A model generated the notes under the pieces. It saw nothing but the letters and a program-made list of their open reading frames with translations, was not told the DNA's origin and did no database searches. Both the position numbers and the translations under genes were made by a program. This document shows, piece by piece, positions 14,262 through 22,719 of a stretch of DNA of 38,018 bases; position 1 is the first letter of the stretch; every line of letters begins with the position of its first letter. Source of the DNA: Oscillospiraceae bacterium (GTDB taxonomy: Bacteria; Bacillota; Clostridia; Oscillospirales; Ruminococcaceae); assembly GCA_020024155.1 (NCBI GenBank), contig JAHHUE010000008.1:1-38018 (forward strand), in the 5' to 3' direction.

Positions 14262-15731
14262 TTAAAATCCTCCTTTTGCTACTGTTTCAAGAATGTTGAA
14301 GAGAGGTGTAGCCCAGAAAGTGATAGACACCATAAGAGCAGTTATAATTGCCATTGGAATAAGCAATCTGCTTGGAGCTTCTTTTACATGGTCAAGGGAT
14401 TTCATATCAAAATCTTTTGATGGGAAATATGCCATTGTAATGATTTCCAAAAGATAAATAGCAGTCATAAATGCTGAGAACATCAAAGCACAAACACCGA
14501 TAAATGGCAAAATATTTGACATTGAAGCTTCTTTAATAGCAGCTGTTGCCAAAGTATATTTTGACAAGAAGCCTGGGAGCGGTGGGATACCGATAAGTGC
14601 AATTGATGAAATTGTAAAGAGTGCAAATGTTTTTGGCATTTTCTTTGCATAACCTTCAAGGTCATCAACATATTCTTTGTGGTTAGTGTAAAGAATTGCA
14701 CCAGCTGTATAGAACAATACAATTTTCATAAATGCGTGGAATAACATATGTGACATACTGCCTTTAAAGCCGTCAGCAGTCATAATCGTTATACCAAACA
14801 CAATATATGCAAGTTGACTGACTGTTGAATAAGCAAGTCGTCTTTTAAGATGTCTGCTTTTTACAGCTGACCATGAACCAAAGCATATTGTGATAATAGC
14901 GATAGTCATAACAACATTCTGAACCCATGTACCTTTTACGATGTCTGGTCCAAAAAGGAAGAATGTTGTACGCATAATTGCAAAAACACCAGCTTTAACA
15001 ACTGCAACTGCGTGAAGCAATGCTGTAACTGTTGTTGGTGCAACAGAAGCACCAGGAAGCCATCCGTGTAATGGGAAAATTGCAGCTTTTACACCAAAAC
15101 CGATAAACATAAGCAAGTATGCAATAAGAATTGGTGTATTACTGAATGTAACAACACCACCATAAGCAAAATCAATGCTGTGGTTGTAGTACAAAATTAT
15201 CATCATACCAACAAATGAAAGGCTTGCACCACCAACGGAGTAGATAAGGTATTTTTTACCTGCATATTCTGCTCTTTTGTCCATTGCATGCATAACAAGT
15301 GGTAATGTGATAAATGTAAGTGCTTCATAGCAAAGATACATTGTAAGCATATTTGCACTAAAAGCAAGACCAATTGTAACACCAAAAGTCATAAGGTAGA
15401 ATGAAAAGAATTTTAACATTTTACCTTCATGTTTCATATATTCAGATGCATAAATTGTTGCTAATGGCCACAAAAAGCTAACCATTGCTGCAAAAACACA
15501 ACCAAGACCGTCTATTCTAAATTTTATGCTGAGTGTTTCAGTAAAAGTAAATATATTTACTGATGTACCTCTCATCATAAATATCATTGCAAATACAATA
15601 ACAGAGTTTATTGTTGTGCAAATAATTGAATATTTTGCTCTTTTTTCATCGTTTTCAAATTTTATAAATTGAGAAGCATATCCCAAAACCAACGGAAGTA
15701 TAATTGGCAAAATAATAAGAAAATTATTCAT
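14262..15731 (-). CDS. Mrp-type antiporter subunit, MrpD-like
   Basis: A 489-residue membrane protein with about 14 helices, of normal MrpD/NuoM length. The conserved ion-path residues are all present: E136 (C-Y-E-A-L-T), K215 (G-V-K-A-A-I-F-P-L-H-G-W-L-P), K246 (V-V-K-A-G-V) and K391 (F-L-S-K-Y). The H-G-W-L-P-G-A sequence is close to MrpD proteins, and the positions of E136 and K215 agree with the functional glutamate and lysine known from Bacillus MrpD. It has a GGGAGG ribosome site 7-8 bases from the ATG, and lies 12 bp after the preceding gene. It is one of four paralogous antiporter units in the operon. Confidence 0.9.
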   Translation of the reverse strand: MNNFLIILPIILPLVLGYASQFIKFENDEKRAKYSIICTTINSVIVFAMIFMMRGTSVNIFTFTETLSIKFRIDGLGCVFAAMVSFLWPLATIYASEYMKHEGKMLKFFSFYLMTFGVTIGLAFSANMLTMYLCYEALTFITLPLVMHAMDKRAEYAGKKYLIYSVGGASLSFVGMMIILYYNHSIDFAYGGVVTFSNTPILIAYLLMFIGFGVKAAIFPLHGWLPGASVAPTTVTALLHAVAVVKAGVFAIMRTTFFLFGPDIVKGTWVQNVVMTIAIITICFGSWSAVKSRHLKRRLAYSTVSQLAYIVFGITIMTADGFKGSMSHMLFHAFMKIVLFYTAGAILYTNHKEYVDDLEGYAKKMPKTFALFTISSIALIGIPPLPGFLSKYTLATAAIKEASMSNILPFIGVCALMFSAFMTAIYLLEIITMAYFPSKDFDMKSLDHVKEAPSRLLIPMAIITALMVSITFWATPLFNILETVAKGGF

Positions 15732-15743
15732 TTTTATACCTCC

Positions 15744-17213
15744 CTATATTCCAAATGTGGAAACAACATTTGTAACCACATTGATAACTAATTGTGGATA
15801 AACACCAATTGCAATAATAAGAATTGCAAGAATTGCAACTGGAATAATCATTGTTGCGTTTACTTCACTGCCTTCTGTAACCTCCTGACTTCTTTCTGCA
15901 AACAAAGCTTTTGCTGTTATAGAAAGAATGTATCCACCAGTAAGTAAAGCAGAAACCATTATGATGATAAATCCAACAAACTCAACTTGTACAAATATAC
16001 CATGCAAAGCTGATTGTGCAAGGAAATATTTACTTACAAATCCACCTGTAAATGGAACACCTGCAAGTGAGATACCTGCAATTGTAAAGAATGTAAATGT
16101 TGCAGGCATTGCTTTGCCAAGTCCTGTAAGTTCTGATACTTTTGTTTTATTTGTTTTGTAAATAATATTACCTGAACAAAGGAACAAAACATTTTTTGCT
16201 AATGCGTGGAAAACTACCTGCAACAAAGCACCGATAGCACCAACTGTATTAAGCATCATAATACCAAAAATTGCATATGAAATCTGGCTTGCACTGGAAT
16301 ATGCCAAGCGACGCTTAAAGATATTTTCTTTATAAGCCATCATTGAACCCATAAAAATTGTTGTTATTGAAAGAATAAGGAATACAAGCTGTACCCATGT
16401 TCCCATCAAAATTTGTGGTCCAACAACAAAGAATACTATTCTAAGAATTGCGATTATACCAGCTTTTGCGATTATACCACTGAGCAAACCACTTGCTGGT
16501 GAAGGAGCTTCTGGATAAACGGCTGGAAGCCATGCGTGCATTGGGAACATACCTGCTTTACAGCTAAATCCAAGAATTGATATAAATGCAACAATAAGAA
16601 TAGCTGGAGTTGAAGCGCCAACATTAGCCAAAGCACCACCAGCAATAAATTCTTTTGTAGGTGCCAAATCACTGCCATAGAATGCCATTATACCAACAAG
16701 GCCACAAAGTGCACCAAAAATTGAATAGTAAATGTATTTCTTAGCTGCAATAATACTTTCTTTTGTTTGTGAGTTAAGTACAAAAACAAAACTTGTAAGA
16801 CTCATTGCTTCAAATGATGTGTAGAAAGTAAATGGGTTGGATGAGTATGCTGTTGCGATAACACAACCAAGAGCCATAAGATAAAAACTTACAAAGCGTT
16901 TTTCGTTGTTTTCACTTTTAAAATATTCTTTATTATATATACCAACTATAAACCAAACAAAGCTGAAAAGTGTTGAAAACAACACTGCAAGCCAGTCAAC
17001 CTTAAAGCTAAGGCTAAGTCCCATTGGCATATTAAGAAATACGCATCTTTCGCCAAAATTAACAATATTTGAAATTACAACAGTAATAAAAGTTAAAGCT
17101 GTAAATACTAATGAAATTGTATGTATCTGTTTTCTGTCTTTAATTGAAGAGAAAATCAGAGCAATGCCAGAAAGAACAGGCAATGCAATTGTTAATAAAA
17201 TTAAATAATTCAT
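15744..17213 (-). CDS. Mrp-type antiporter subunit, MrpD/NuoM-like
   Basis: A 489-residue polytopic protein of the same family, starting M-N-Y-L-I-L-L. Ion-path residues: E135 (S-F-E-A-M-S), K219 (S-C-K-A-G-M-F-P-M-H-A-W-L-P), K250 (I-A-K-A-G-I) and K395 (F-V-S-K-Y-F). I start at the ATG at 17213, which follows an AAAGG site by 9 bases; a longer reading to 17255 would overlap the previous gene and lacks a ribosome site. The P-E-A-P-S-P-A-S-G-L-L-S-G stretch resembles the sequences of hydrogenase- and NDH-linked NuoN/NuoM proteins. It may be a second MrpD or a unit unique to this type of Mrp complex. Confidence 0.9.
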   Translation of the reverse strand: MNYLILLTIALPVLSGIALIFSSIKDRKQIHTISLVFTALTFITVVISNIVNFGERCVFLNMPMGLSLSFKVDWLAVLFSTLFSFVWFIVGIYNKEYFKSENNEKRFVSFYLMALGCVIATAYSSNPFTFYTSFEAMSLTSFVFVLNSQTKESIIAAKKYIYYSIFGALCGLVGIMAFYGSDLAPTKEFIAGGALANVGASTPAILIVAFISILGFSCKAGMFPMHAWLPAVYPEAPSPASGLLSGIIAKAGIIAILRIVFFVVGPQILMGTWVQLVFLILSITTIFMGSMMAYKENIFKRRLAYSSASQISYAIFGIMMLNTVGAIGALLQVVFHALAKNVLFLCSGNIIYKTNKTKVSELTGLGKAMPATFTFFTIAGISLAGVPFTGGFVSKYFLAQSALHGIFVQVEFVGFIIIMVSALLTGGYILSITAKALFAERSQEVTEGSEVNATMIIPVAILAILIIAIGVYPQLVINVVTNVVSTFGI

Positions 17214-17229
17214 CTTATCTGTCCTTTCA

Positions 17230-18711
17230 TTATAATAATTCAATACCTTTAACAATGATATTTACTACTGGCTGATAGAACAAGCCAAGCAAAATATTTG
17301 TTATGATAAGCATAGACATACCAACTACATAAGATGCTGAATTCTTATGTTTTACAACTGGTGCGTCAGTTCTTGTAAAGATAACTTTAATCGCACTAAT
17401 GTAGTAAATAGCATTAAGAACTGTACTTACTGCAAGTGCACCTAATGTAATCCACATTTTTGCACCTGTTTCCATTGCTGCCATTGAAATGAAATATTTT
17501 GAAGCAAATCCTGCAAAGAAAGGAATACCAATCATTGAAAGACTGCCTATAACAAATGCAAATGCAGCTAAAGGATTTCTGTATGCAGCGCCTTTTAAGT
17601 CATCAAAGTTCTTTTTATGTCCTGATGCACATGCAAGACCACCTGCCGCACTAAATAGCATAGGTTTTGTAAGAGCATGGATAATGATATGTAAACATGC
17701 TGCAACAAGACCCCAATAGTTGCCAAGGCTGATACCAATGTAGATATAACCCATCTGAGCAACAGAAGAAAAAGCAATCATTCTTTTGATATGTGTTTCT
17801 TTTATTGCATCTAATGAACCTATAATCATTGCACACACTGCAAACACAAATAAAATATTCAATACTTTAAATGACACAATTGTTTCAAGTCCAATAACTC
17901 TAACGATAAATTTAATCAAAAGAATAATATATCCTTTAAGAACAAGACCGGAAAGAATTGCACTTGATGCAGTTGTTGCACTACCATGAGCATGACTAAG
18001 CCATGTATGGAATGGGAACAATGCACTCTTTATAGCCATAGCTACACAAACAAGACCAATAACTACTGTCAATGGAATTCTGAACATACCAGAACTAACG
18101 ATAGCTGCAATTTCATCATGCATTGGCACCATAAGAAGCTGACCTGTTATGCCGTAGATAAGAACAATTGAAAGCATAAACAAACCTGAACCCAATGAGC
18201 TCATAATAAGGTATCTCATTGTTGCTGCAAGAGTTTTGCCGCTTTCTTTTGCCATAACGATTGCACAAGCAGAAATTGTATTGATTTCAACAAAAACATA
18301 TGCTGTAAACAAGTCGTTTGTATAGATAAGAGCAAACAAAGATGAAAGCAAAAGGTTAATCATTATATAGAAATAATGAAGATTTTTTGGTTTTACATCA
18401 TCAAAAATTTCAGTTTTACCACAAACCAAAGCAGAAAGAGTAACAAAAGAGAAAACTGTTGCCATCAATGCTTCAAGTGGGCCAAAACGGATTTCATTAC
18501 CCCAAGGTGCTGGATAGTGACCCATCATATATGTAATTGCTTGTGGATTTTTTACCATAAACAAAAGTAAAGAACCGTTTAAAACAAGAGTTGCAGAAAC
18601 AACAAATGTGTTTATTCTATAAGCCCATTTACCATTAACTATGGCTGTTACGATACCACCAAACATGGTTATCAGTATACAGAAGAAAGGAAAGTTTGCT
18701 ATAAATGGCAT
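17230..18711 (-). CDS. Mrp-type antiporter subunit, first of four
   Basis: A 493-residue polytopic protein, the first antiporter-like gene after mrpC. Ion-path residues are E142 (F-V-E-I-N-T), K228 (A-I-K-S-A-L-F-P-F-H-T-W-L), K259 (V-L-K-G-Y-I) and K405 (F-A-S-K-Y-F). The local sequence T-W-L-S-H-A-H-G-S-A differs from the W-L-P motif of the other three, which suggests an early duplication rather than a recent copy. The ATG is 2 bp after the mrpC stop codon and has GGAGGGAG upstream. It is probably translated together with mrpC. Confidence 0.9.
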   Translation of the reverse strand: MPFIANFPFFCILITMFGGIVTAIVNGKWAYRINTFVVSATLVLNGSLLLFMVKNPQAITYMMGHYPAPWGNEIRFGPLEALMATVFSFVTLSALVCGKTEIFDDVKPKNLHYFYIMINLLLSSLFALIYTNDLFTAYVFVEINTISACAIVMAKESGKTLAATMRYLIMSSLGSGLFMLSIVLIYGITGQLLMVPMHDEIAAIVSSGMFRIPLTVVIGLVCVAMAIKSALFPFHTWLSHAHGSATTASSAILSGLVLKGYIILLIKFIVRVIGLETIVSFKVLNILFVFAVCAMIIGSLDAIKETHIKRMIAFSSVAQMGYIYIGISLGNYWGLVAACLHIIIHALTKPMLFSAAGGLACASGHKKNFDDLKGAAYRNPLAAFAFVIGSLSMIGIPFFAGFASKYFISMAAMETGAKMWITLGALAVSTVLNAIYYISAIKVIFTRTDAPVVKHKNSASYVVGMSMLIITNILLGLFYQPVVNIIVKGIELL

Positions 18712-18713
18712 AT

Positions 18714-19088
18714 TTATTCTCCCTCCTGACCAGCTTTGAACATTATTTCATCAATATTCAAAGTTTTATATTTTTTGTAAAGTCTTTGAACCAAAGACAA
18801 AGATATAGCTGTTACACTTACAGAAACAACAATACCTGTAAGTACCAAACTACCCGGAATAGGGTTTATATATGTTTCCATTGACAAATCACCATTTACA
18901 ACAATTGGTGCTAATTTTCCTACAATGTAACCTTTTGATGCAAGAAACAAATAAACTGATGTTTCCATTATATTAAGACCTATAATCTTTTTGATAAGAT
19001 TAGGATGCAAAAGCATAGTTGTAAACCCAATACCAAAAAGGATCATTGAAGCAACTTCATAATAGTTAACAAATAAATTTGGACCCAT
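18714..19088 (-). CDS. mrpC: Mrp antiporter subunit C (NuoK-like)
   Basis: A 124-residue protein with three membrane helices, homologous to MrpC and NuoK. The family segment G-F-T-T-M-L-L-H-P-N-L-I-K-K-I-I-G-L-N (about 19-37) is followed by T-S-V-Y-L-F. The C-terminal helix runs to I-V-V-S-V-S-V-T-A-I-S-L-S-L. It overlaps the mrpB stop codon by one base (TAATG) and has GGAGG upstream, so it is translated in coupling with mrpB. Confidence 0.92.
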   Translation of the reverse strand: MGPNLFVNYYEVASMILFGIGFTTMLLHPNLIKKIIGLNIMETSVYLFLASKGYIVGKLAPIVVNGDLSMETYINPIPGSLVLTGIVVSVSVTAISLSLVQRLYKKYKTLNIDEIMFKAGQEGE

Positions 19089-19987
19089 TATATTTCCTCC
19101 CTGGTAAATAATGCATAGAAGCTGTACATTGTCATTGTTACAACAAGGCCAACCGCTATGTTAAGTGGCAGGATAAGCCCTGCTGAGATAATATCACCAG
19201 GTGTACCTGTTGGAATACCTGATGGAATGTGGTTTGCACCTGTAAAGAAAGAATAGCCCTTTGCAAATGCATAGAAGGTAAGTGATATAAATGTAACTGT
19301 TTTTACCACTTTTTCTGTAAGAATTTTGCTAACTTTTTTATAACCAAATGCAGATGAGAACAAAATCAAACTTGCACCCATAATTGCACCACCTGAGAAA
19401 CCACCACCTGGTGACAAGTGTCCGTTAAGAACAACATAAATACCAAGCATAAGGTTAAAAGGTACTATAATTTTTGCAACACCTTTTACAATTGTATCTC
19501 TTTTAGGGTCATAAGCAGTAAACACTTCTTCTGATTTACCTTTTTTGTCTTTTCTCATAAGCATCATAACACTACATGAAGCAACAAACAAAACGCAGGA
19601 TTCACCAAATGTATCAAATGCACGGTAATCAAGAATAACGCCAGCAATAATATTTACTGCACCTGTTTCTTCCATACCTTTTTCAATGTATCTTTCTGTA
19701 ACCTCGTTATTTACAGGGTTAGAAAATTCACCATAAGCAGGCATATAAGAAACTGTTGTAATCAGTACACCAATAATACACATTGCAATAACAACACTTG
19801 CAGCAGCATAAAAGTTTCTGAAAACTTTAAAGCCACTTGCATCATGCCATTCTACAAATCTTTGAAGTAATGATTTTTCTATATGAGTTGTATCTCTGCG
19901 AACTTCTTTTTCTTTTTCTTTAAAGTCAAAAGAAACTTCGCCGTTAACAAATTTTATAATTTTGGAGAACCAATTATTTTTCTTCAT
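19088..19987 (-). CDS. mrpB: MbhE-MrpB fusion subunit of the Mrp complex
   Basis: A 299-residue protein joining two modules. Residues 1-55 are a charged cytoplasmic lead; about 60-145 carry two helices and the motif G-A-V-N-I-I-A-G-V-I-L-D-Y-R-A-F-D-T-F-G-E-S, the MbhE part normally found at the C-terminal end of MrpA; about 165-299 are MrpB proper, with N-G-H-L-S-P-G-G-G-F-S-G-G-A (188-201). Splitting MrpA into separate pieces is usual in group 2 Mrp and membrane hydrogenase operons, but here MbhE is attached to MrpB. The start overlaps the previous gene by 14 bp, and its GAGGAGG site lies inside that gene. Confidence 0.85.
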   Translation of the reverse strand: MKKNNWFSKIIKFVNGEVSFDFKEKEKEVRRDTTHIEKSLLQRFVEWHDASGFKVFRNFYAAASVVIAMCIIGVLITTVSYMPAYGEFSNPVNNEVTERYIEKGMEETGAVNIIAGVILDYRAFDTFGESCVLFVASCSVMMLMRKDKKGKSEEVFTAYDPKRDTIVKGVAKIIVPFNLMLGIYVVLNGHLSPGGGFSGGAIMGASLILFSSAFGYKKVSKILTEKVVKTVTFISLTFYAFAKGYSFFTGANHIPSGIPTGTPGDIISAGLILPLNIAVGLVVTMTMYSFYALFTREEI

Positions 19988-20240
19988 TGTTTTCTTCGTC
20001 CTCCTCTTTCAATTGTTTTACATTTTTAAGTGTAATAAAGAACAATATACTTGTTACTCCGGCACCAACTGCTGCTTCTGTTATAGCAAGGTCAGGAGAG
20101 CGCAATAACAACCATATTATGCACATTACAGAACTATATGACATAAAAATTATAACTGTTGAAAATAAATTTTTTGTAAGGCATGCACTAATAGCACAAA
20201 CAATCAAAAAAGCAAGTAATACTAATTCAAATGCTATCAT
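19974..20240 (-). CDS. MbhD-type (DUF4040) subunit of the Mrp complex
   Basis: An 88-residue, three-helix protein matching the MbhD/DUF4040 part of MrpA: A-F-L-I-V-C-A-I-S-A-C-L-T-K-N-L then R-S-P-D-L-A-I-T-E-A-A-V-G-A-G (about 48-62), where the acidic residues are conserved across the family and lie on a proposed ion path. The C-terminal tail is highly acidic. Its ATG overlaps the mrpG TGA in the classic ATGA arrangement, so translation is coupled. Confidence 0.88.
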   Translation of the reverse strand: MIAFELVLLAFLIVCAISACLTKNLFSTVIIFMSYSSVMCIIWLLLRSPDLAITEAAVGAGVTSILFFITLKNVKQLKEEDEENNEEK

Positions 20241-20554
20241 TTTTTAACAACCTCACATTCTTCAAGAATTTTAGGGTTTGCAATAACTTCAGTTCTTGCA
20301 AGATAGTGAGATGCAACAGGACTTGCAATCCAGAAGAATCCAATCATAAGTATAAGTTTAAGGCTAATCATTGTAAAACCTATTTTAATTATTATACCTA
20401 TAAGAATTAAAATAGCTCCCATTGTATCAGCTGTTGCGCCACCCTGCATTCTGTTAAGCACATAGTTCAAACGAAAGTTTCCTATAAGAGCAGTGATGAT
20501 AACATGTACACCTGCAAGTATAAATAATGCAGAAATTATAAGTCTAATTGTCAT
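20237..20554 (-). CDS. mrpG: Mrp antiporter subunit G
   Basis: A 105-residue protein of the MnhG/PhaG family with three membrane helices. The typical segment L-N-R-M-Q-G-G-A-T-A-D-T-M-G (about 33-46) corresponds to the family's R-x-H-A-x-T-x-A-D-T-L-G motif, and S-P-V-A-S-H-Y-L-A-R-T (about 79-89) to its S-P-I-A-A-H-x-L-x-R-A motif. It overlaps mrpF by 11 bp and mbhD by 4 bp. Confidence 0.92.
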   Translation of the reverse strand: MTIRLIISALFILAGVHVIITALIGNFRLNYVLNRMQGGATADTMGAILILIGIIIKIGFTMISLKLILMIGFFWIASPVASHYLARTEVIANPKILEECEVVKK

Positions 20555-20876
20555 GTTTTTTTACCTCCTCTTTAATGTTTTTCAAGTCGTTTGCTCTGTC
20601 TTTTTTATGACTTCTAAGATACATTTTACAAAGAATAATAACGGTAATAAATCCCAAAACAGCATAAATAAGAGCAATATCAACGATATAGTTTTCTCCT
20701 TGTAATGCAGCAATAAAGCTTATGAAAATCATAATTACAGTACCTATACTGTTAACAGCCAGTATTCTGTCTGAAAAATGTGGACCAATTATTGTTCTTA
20801 AAAAATATCCAAAGATAACAAGAGCCAAAACTACCAATACACATACGACAAAATAATTATATATAGTCTCAGCCAT
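20544..20876 (-). CDS. mrpF: Mrp antiporter subunit F
   Basis: A 110-residue protein with three helices and the MrpF signature R-T-I-I-G-P-H-F-S-D-R-I-L-A-V-N-S-I-G-T. The D-R-I-L-A-V-N part contains the aspartate conserved in the family. The C-terminal tail is basic and cytoplasmic. It overlaps mrpE by 8 bp and mrpG by 11 bp, as is typical for compact Mrp operons. Confidence 0.92.
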   Translation of the reverse strand: MAETIYNYFVVCVLVVLALVIFGYFLRTIIGPHFSDRILAVNSIGTVIMIFISFIAALQGENYIVDIALIYAVLGFITVIILCKMYLRSHKKDRANDLKNIKEEVKKHDN

Positions 20877-21339
20877 TGCAATTTTCCTCCATTTTTTTAA
20901 GTAATCTTATAAACACAGAGTCTTCTATACCCTCTGCCAATGTATAATCCAAGGCATGTACACAAAAATGATTATCGTCTACATCAACTGTGATTGTACC
21001 TGGTGTAAGAGTTATACTGTTAGCGAGAATAAATCTTAGAAATTCATTTTTAATATCCACATCAAAAAATATTATCTGTGGCTGAATTTCAATTTTTCTA
21101 CTGTATATTCGTTTATACACAGCAATTGCGGATTTTATCATCTCAACAAATAACACAACAATATAGGCAATGCCCCAGAAGAAATTCTTTATGTAGCTAA
21201 CCTCGCTCTTAAAAGAATATTCAAGGAACTTGCACATAAACCAAAATATAACTGCTGATAAAATAGCACCTATAATAAGGATTTCTGTTGTTATTTTGCC
21301 ATTGAGAGCAATCCAAAACAACAATAATAGAATGTACAT
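20869..21339 (-). CDS. mrpE: Mrp antiporter subunit E
   Basis: The first gene of the ten-gene operon, 156 residues. Two or three N-terminal helices (about 1-75) are followed by a cytoplasmic ferredoxin-like domain carrying the family motif L-A-N-S-I-T-L-T-P-G-T-I-T-V-D-V (about 105-120) and C-V-H-A-L-D-Y. The ATG has an AGAGG site 7 bases upstream. Together the operon order is E-F-G-MbhD-(MbhE+B)-C and then four antiporter subunits. No hydrogenase, formate dehydrogenase or NADH-module genes are next to it, so this looks like a free-standing cation/proton exchanger. Confidence 0.92.
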   Translation of the reverse strand: MYILLLLFWIALNGKITTEILIIGAILSAVIFWFMCKFLEYSFKSEVSYIKNFFWGIAYIVVLFVEMIKSAIAVYKRIYSRKIEIQPQIIFFDVDIKNEFLRFILANSITLTPGTITVDVDDNHFCVHALDYTLAEGIEDSVFIRLLKKMEENCNG

Positions 21340-21626
21340 TTTAAACCTCTTTTTTATTTATTTTTTTCTTACATATATTTTAAAAGAAAATATATTCTCT
21401 TAAATTATATATCGACCCAATAAATTTGTATATAGAGTTATTATAAATGGTATAAATACAGTAATAATAAGTTCATTGAAATATAATTAAGTTCACTGTT
21501 TTTATACAATTTGTCCAAATCTTAACAAAATAAAGTTTAGTTCTAATTTATTTTTGCAAAATATAAATCCGAGCAAGCAAACAACTTGCACGGATTTATC
21601 TGATTAAGTATGTAGTATCGCAAATA
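21340..21626. other. AT-rich leader between DUF1622 and the Mrp operon, with repeat TAAGTTCA x2
   Basis: No gene is seen in these 287 bp. They contain the DUF1622 terminator hairpin (21565-21597) and a long AT-rich leader of the Mrp operon. The octamer TAAGTTCA occurs at 21468-21475 and 21488-21495, exactly 20 bp apart, about two helical turns. The best leftward promoter near the operon, TATACA-N17-TATAAT (21434-21406), has a weak -35, which would suit an activator bound to the repeats. Both the promoter and the activator are inference. Confidence 0.45.
21565..21597 (-). terminator. Terminator after DUF1622
   Basis: Arms AAATCCG-GCAAG and CTTGC-CGGATTT (21565-21597), one unpaired position per side, with a T-rich but not pure-U tail leftward. 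It separates the fsa-DUF1622 transcript from the Mrp operon. Confidence 0.65.
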
Positions 21627-22007
21627 TTATTCTCTTTCTATTTTAATATTTGTAATTTTTTTAACTTCTTGTGCATCAGACTGATTTTTCTTGTGTTCTT
21701 TCATTTCTTTATTGATAAAATAGAACAAAATTTCGCGAAGAATAATAATTGAACCCAACAGTATAATCTCTTCTTTTGTTCTTACAATTACAGTTCTTAA
21801 AATTTCAGCTGCCATTTTAAATTCAAGCCCGGTAACCATTGCTGTACCAAGAGAGTTACGAACATTTAATGAATTATCTGGTTTTGAAAAATTTTTGATA
21901 TAATCAATAAATGCTTTAAAAGCACCTGTTGCAACTATAAAGATACCAATAATTTCAATTATGTGGATAAGAATTGGCAGGTAGTTGTGTAATAACGTTT
22001 CTAACAC
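21627..22007 (-). CDS. DUF1622 family small membrane protein
   Basis: A 126-residue protein with three likely membrane helices (about 9-31, 57-77 and 80-100). The pattern G-A-F-K-A-F-I...R-N-S-L-G-T-A-M-V-T-G-L-E-F-K-M-A-A-E-I-L-R-T, followed by L-G-S-I-I-I-L-R-E-I-L, is the DUF1622 signature. Function is unknown. The start is a GTG with AGAGGT 8 bases upstream. It begins 25 bp after fsa and shares its transcript, but no functional link is obvious; the next operon (Mrp) is another membrane system. Confidence 0.8.
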   Translation of the reverse strand: MLETLLHNYLPILIHIIEIIGIFIVATGAFKAFIDYIKNFSKPDNSLNVRNSLGTAMVTGLEFKMAAEILRTVIVRTKEEIILLGSIIILREILFYFINKEMKEHKKNQSDAQEVKKITNIKIERE

Positions 22008-22032
22008 TCTATATACCTCTTATTCAAAAAGA

Positions 22033-22680
22033 TTATTTTTTTTGCACTGATTCCCAGTCTTTAAGGAATCTTTCAATACCTGCATCTGTAAGTGGGTGTT
22101 TTGTCATTTGTTCAATAATTTTGTAAGGAACAGTTGCAATATGTGCACCTGCCAAAGCAGAAGCAGTAACGTGAATTGGATTTCTAATGGAAGCAGAAAT
22201 AATTTCTGTTTCGATACCGTGGATTGAGAAGATTTCGCTTACTTCGCTGATAAGGTTTATACCTTCTTGACCTATATCATCAAGACGACCCACAAACGGA
22301 CTTACATATGTGGCACCAGCTCTTGCTGCAAGCAATGCCTGTGCAGCTGAAAAAATAAGTGTAACATTTGTTTTGATACCTTTTGCAGAAAGCGCTTTAA
22401 CAGCTTTAAGACCTTCAAGACACATTGGAATTTTGATAACAATGTTTGGATGGATTTTAACCAATTCCATTGCTTCTTTAACCATTGTTTCACTTTCAAG
22501 AGAGATAACTTCTGCAGAAATTGGGCCATCAACAATTGATGTGATTTCTTTTACAACTTCTTTAAAATCTCTGCCTTCTTTTGCAATCAATGAAGGGTTT
22601 GTTGTTACGCCACAAATAACACCGAGGTCATTTGCTTTTCTAATTTCATCAACATTTGCTGTATCGATAAAAAGTTTCAT
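22033..22680 (-). CDS. fsa: Fructose-6-phosphate aldolase / transaldolase-like
   Basis: A 215-residue small transaldolase-family enzyme. The Schiff-base lysine K83 lies in V-I-K-I-P-M-C-L-E-G, and T-N-V-T-L-I-F-S-A-A-Q-A and S-P-F-V-G-R-L-D-D follow as in the family. Proteins of this size are annotated as FSA or TalC; some are true transaldolases, so the reaction (dihydroxyacetone or sedoheptulose-7-phosphate chemistry) cannot be fixed from sequence. The ATG at 22680 has GGAGG 7 bases upstream; a TTG at 22698 overlaps that site and is rejected. It has its own promoter at 22720-22748 and is followed by DUF1622. Confidence 0.93.
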   Translation of the reverse strand: MKLFIDTANVDEIRKANDLGVICGVTTNPSLIAKEGRDFKEVVKEITSIVDGPISAEVISLESETMVKEAMELVKIHPNIVIKIPMCLEGLKAVKALSAKGIKTNVTLIFSAAQALLAARAGATYVSPFVGRLDDIGQEGINLISEVSEIFSIHGIETEIISASIRNPIHVTASALAGAHIATVPYKIIEQMTKHPLTDAGIERFLKDWESVQKK

Positions 22681-22719
22681 ATTTGTCCTCCAAAACAACC
22701 AATATTTTTTTACTAAAAT

